Source: Lysobacterales bacterium (GTDB lineage Bacteria > Pseudomonadota > Gammaproteobacteria > Xanthomonadales > Marinicellaceae). Taken from it: 8,491 bases of DNA. Where the stretch lies: contig JALSIL010000565.1 in NCBI GenBank assembly GCA_026990095.1, forward strand, positions 1 to 8,491, read 5' to 3'. The stretch's first letter is position 1. Each line of letters starts with the position of its first letter. Positions 6,357-8,491 of this stretch are shown piece by piece. Under the pieces are notes generated by a model. It was not told where the DNA came from, ran no database searches, and worked only from the letters and a program-made list of their open reading frames with translations. The translations under genes were made by a program, and so were the position numbers.

Positions 6357-6375
6357 TAGAAATCTAAAACTAAAT

Positions 6376-7755
6376 TTATTCAAAACTATCCTTGTAAACC
6401 AAACCAGGATCATTGTTAAAATCAGGCTCTATTGCGGATCCTGATACGACGCCTAGAGGTTTGTATTCATTTTCTGGGAAGCCTGGAAATATTTGATGAA
6501 TTTGATTGTTGCGTAATCGTTTTAATAATATTTCAGTCCACACAGAGCGGTAGTCGACAGTCGCACGAACATCTGCACTTTGGAATAAGTCTGCAGGTCC
6601 AAGTCCTGGCCATTGCCCGTACTGACGCCCTCCGTTGACACCACCGCCAATTACAAGTGAGTTAGTTCCCCAGCCATGATCAGTTCCAGCATCAGCATTG
6701 TCAAATGCCCGACGACCAAACTCTGAATAGACTAGCATAGTCGTTCTTTCTGCCCACGTACCACCGCCTGGTGCTAGTACATCTAAGTCTGTAAAAAATG
6801 CTTTAAACGCTTCTGAAATATCTCTTACACTGTCGTAGAATCCTTCGCCAACGACTAAGTTTCTTTGGTTGTTGTGAGTGTCCCATCCTCCTCTATCTGA
6901 TTGACCAATTCTAACACCTGTTTCTTGCTTAATTAATTGTGCCATGATTTTCAACTCTTCACCAAAGCCTGTTAAACGTGCTGGGTTGTCCGCTCTTACG
7001 GGGTATTGTGCCCCATTTGCAGGGGGAGCATTAAAGTCTACCTGTTCTACTATTTTAACAGCTGCCATGGCTTGTTCTCCAGCTAAATCCAGTTCATTTG
7101 AACCTGCTGTATAAATATCGGCAAGAGCTTGCTCTTGATCATCATTAAAGCCAGCAGCACCTGTGGTGTCAAAATCAAAAGATGCGGGATAACGTAAAGA
7201 AACAGCAGTGGGTTCTCTTAACAAAGAATGAGTTGTATTTGATTCTGTTACAACAACAGGTAAAGGTATTGCTGGAGGGTAATTGTTTTCGGTTGCTAAG
7301 TGGCGAGTTAACCAGCCTGTTTGCGTGAAACGGTTTCCTGGAGTTCCTAATTCAGAATAACGTTGTGCCTCAAAATGAGAGCGATTAACTTCGTAACTCG
7401 GTAAACCGCAAGAACGAATAATTGCCAAATCCTCTTGCTGATATAAATCTCGCATAGCTCCTGCAGCTGGATGGAGTCCAAATCCCTGACCAATTGAAAG
7501 CAATTGATTACTGGGTATCATGGTGCCATTGGATCGCAATGCTTCGTAATGCCCTCGATCAGGATGCCCATCCATTGGAGTAAGTAAGCTTAACCCATCT
7601 ATACCTCCACGCAAATAGACAAAAATAAGGATATTGTCTGAATAACTATTGGTTTTTGTGTTTGCAAATGAAACATTTGGTAGAGTTGCCGCCGTTGCCA
7701 CTGATGCTGCTGTCATGCCTTTTAAAAACTTTCTTCTATTTGTTGTTTTAGTCAT
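6376..7755 (-). CDS. Tat-exported DUF1501 family protein
   Basis: This 459-residue protein is the usual size for DUF1501 (a sulfatase/alkaline-phosphatase-like superfamily, function unestablished). The N-terminus has a twin-arginine signal, R7-R-K-F-L-K12, then a hydrophobic stretch and likely cleavage near SFA (about 29-31). Family motifs are VYLRGGIDGLS (47-56), SHFEAQ (126-131), GGWDTHNNQ (289-297), VYSEFGRR (342-349) and GTDHGWG (357-363). Tat export suggests periplasmic folding with a cofactor or metal, but that is not shown here. The ATG at 7755 has a clear ribosome binding site, AGAGGAG ending 8 bases upstream, inside the 16-base gap after the DUF1800 gene, so the two are almost certainly co-transcribed. 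The C-terminus ends in an acidic tail closing with VYKDSFE, discussed separately. Confidence 0.94.
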   Translation of the reverse strand: MTKTTNRRKFLKGMTAASVATAATLPNVSFANTKTNSYSDNILIFVYLRGGIDGLSLLTPMDGHPDRGHYEALRSNGTMIPSNQLLSIGQGFGLHPAAGAMRDLYQQEDLAIIRSCGLPSYEVNRSHFEAQRYSELGTPGNRFTQTGWLTRHLATENNYPPAIPLPVVVTESNTTHSLLREPTAVSLRYPASFDFDTTGAAGFNDDQEQALADIYTAGSNELDLAGEQAMAAVKIVEQVDFNAPPANGAQYPVRADNPARLTGFGEELKIMAQLIKQETGVRIGQSDRGGWDTHNNQRNLVVGEGFYDSVRDISEAFKAFFTDLDVLAPGGGTWAERTTMLVYSEFGRRAFDNADAGTDHGWGTNSLVIGGGVNGGRQYGQWPGLGPADLFQSADVRATVDYRSVWTEILLKRLRNNQIHQIFPGFPENEYKPLGVVSGSAIEPDFNNDPGLVYKDSFE

Positions 7756-7771
7756 ATTTATTTCTCCTCTA

Positions 7772-8491
7772 TTATCGACGAATTGCGTCAGGTGACATCA
7801 TGATGAGTCCAATAAGTGTATAGACCACGCGTTGGTAAGTGCTTGCATTTGATATGTTGTTAGTATCGGTAATATCATGGATTGATTGATTTGCAGTTGC
7901 TCCGCTTTTGTCGACAACATAGCTTATTAATCGTGTGCGTGTTGCTGCATCATACGCATAACCACGCAAATGCATCATCCATGTATCCACTAATTGTGTG
8001 GGTGTTCGATTCACCGTGCTTGGAATCAAAGTGTTGGATTGTTGAGCTAAGTTAAAATAACGCAATCCACCAAGAATTCCTGTATCGGGATCATCGTAAG
8101 TGCTGGCACTTCTATTGAGAAAGTACGTGATTGTACGCCACGAGGTGACTAAAGGCGCAGTTCCTGACCACAGGGCTTTTTCATCGGGATAGCCCGTTGG
8201 GTCATCGTAGTTAAAAGGTTTTTGTCCAGTATCATCTAACCGACCAAAAATATCATTACTTGGGCTATGATCAGAGCGAAAATCAATATCGATGTCTGTG
8301 GCTCTCATGGACGCGATAATGTTTTCTAAGGGTCGCTTAACCTTAGTTCCCCAAGTGGTTTGAAATTCTGTAGACAATAAAATGTGTCTATACACTTCTT
8401 TGAGTTGGTCGGCATCATTGCGTCGATTATAAAATTCATCCGCAGTACTAGAGACTAGACTTGCAGGCGGATTGTCACCGACCAATCGGGT
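7772..8491 (-). CDS. DUF1800 family protein, C-terminal part (5' end beyond window)
   Basis: This is an open frame of 239 residues plus a TAA stop, with no start codon of its own: the frame continues through Thr-Arg to the window edge, so the gene begins outside. The segment matches the DUF1800 C-terminal half: LVGDNPPASLV near the start, the VYRHILLSTEF segment, KRPLENIIASMRAT, and a terminal VYTLIGLIMMSPDAIRR. The family has unknown function and is very often encoded directly before a Tat-exported DUF1501 protein, as it is here with a 16-base gap. A complete member is commonly around 450-600 residues, so roughly half is present. No frameshift or missing segment is seen in the visible part. 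Confidence 0.9.
   Translation of the reverse strand, partial: TRLVGDNPPASLVSSTADEFYNRRNDADQLKEVYRHILLSTEFQTTWGTKVKRPLENIIASMRATDIDIDFRSDHSPSNDIFGRLDDTGQKPFNYDDPTGYPDEKALWSGTAPLVTSWRTITYFLNRSASTYDDPDTGILGGLRYFNLAQQSNTLIPSTVNRTPTQLVDTWMMHLRGYAYDAATRTRLISYVVDKSGATANQSIHDITDTNNISNASTYQRVVYTLIGLIMMSPDAIRR

Larger units (their letters stand above)
6002..6375. other. 374-base gene-free region upstream of the propeller gene
   Basis: No plausible coding region is seen on either strand. It holds, from low to high coordinates: the propeller gene's ribosome binding site; the AACCCCC/GGGGGTT hairpin (6065-6085); a TGCACT-TT-AGTGCA dyad (6122-6135); CTACACATT/AATGTGTAG arms (6148-6156 and 6170-6178); a GATAC near-repeat (6241, 6260); the AAATAGC/GCTATTT hairpin (6269-6284); and the GAGACC repeat ending at 6356. 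I could not pick a convincing sigma-70 promoter for the propeller gene. No classical terminator for the DUF1501 gene is evident. Confidence 0.6.

Noticed and set aside
8483..8485. TTG as the start of the DUF1800 gene
   Set aside because: The frame stays open to the window edge and the visible part begins mid-domain, so the true start must lie beyond 8491.
1..8491. CRISPR array, tRNA, rRNA or integrase/transposase genes
   Set aside because: No regularly spaced repeats, no cloverleaf-like sequence and no recombinase motifs were seen on either strand.

Overview
The window looks like AT-rich chromosomal DNA from a Gram-negative bacterium. The best guess is a marine gammaproteobacterium of the Marinicella / Lysobacterales type. 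This is an inference from protein architecture: a Ser/Thr kinase with a TPR tail, a secreted protein ending in two 'SG-W ... G-G-F ... C ... Y' domains, and a Tat-exported DUF1501 protein ending in DSFE. No rRNA, tRNA or marker gene is present to confirm it. All supported genes lie on the minus strand, so transcription runs from high to low coordinates.

Right part (8491 to 6376): the C-terminal part of a DUF1800 protein, then a complete DUF1501 protein with a twin-arginine signal. They are 16 bases apart, with a good ribosome binding site in the gap. This is the common DUF1800-DUF1501 export-linked pair of unknown function.

Middle (6375 to 3950): a 374-base gene-free leader rich in inverted repeats. 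It is followed by a 683-residue secreted protein with a signal peptide, seven FG-GAP-type repeats (a predicted seven-bladed beta-propeller) and two related C-terminal domains.

Left part (3768 to 1): a signalling operon. It encodes a membrane histidine kinase of the NarL/DesK class without an obvious sensor domain, an overlapping NarL/FixJ-type response regulator, and a membrane-anchored Ser/Thr protein kinase whose TPR-rich C-terminus runs off the window. An extended -10 promoter is visible just upstream of the histidine kinase. None of the three signalling genes has a clear Shine-Dalgarno sequence. The spacer before the Ser/Thr kinase is almost entirely a nested hairpin.

The most unusual non-coding signal is a pair of related repeats that begin GAGACCTTTGCATAAC. 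One copy (3898-3935) is a 38-base imperfect palindrome flanked by a 5-base direct repeat TTATA. The other (6326-6356) lies inverted 2.4 kb away and adjoins a hairpin reminiscent of insertion-sequence leader regions. They bracket the propeller gene, and each sits 14 to 19 bases downstream of a stop codon. They are best read as miniature-element or insertion-sequence relics. No transposase is visible.
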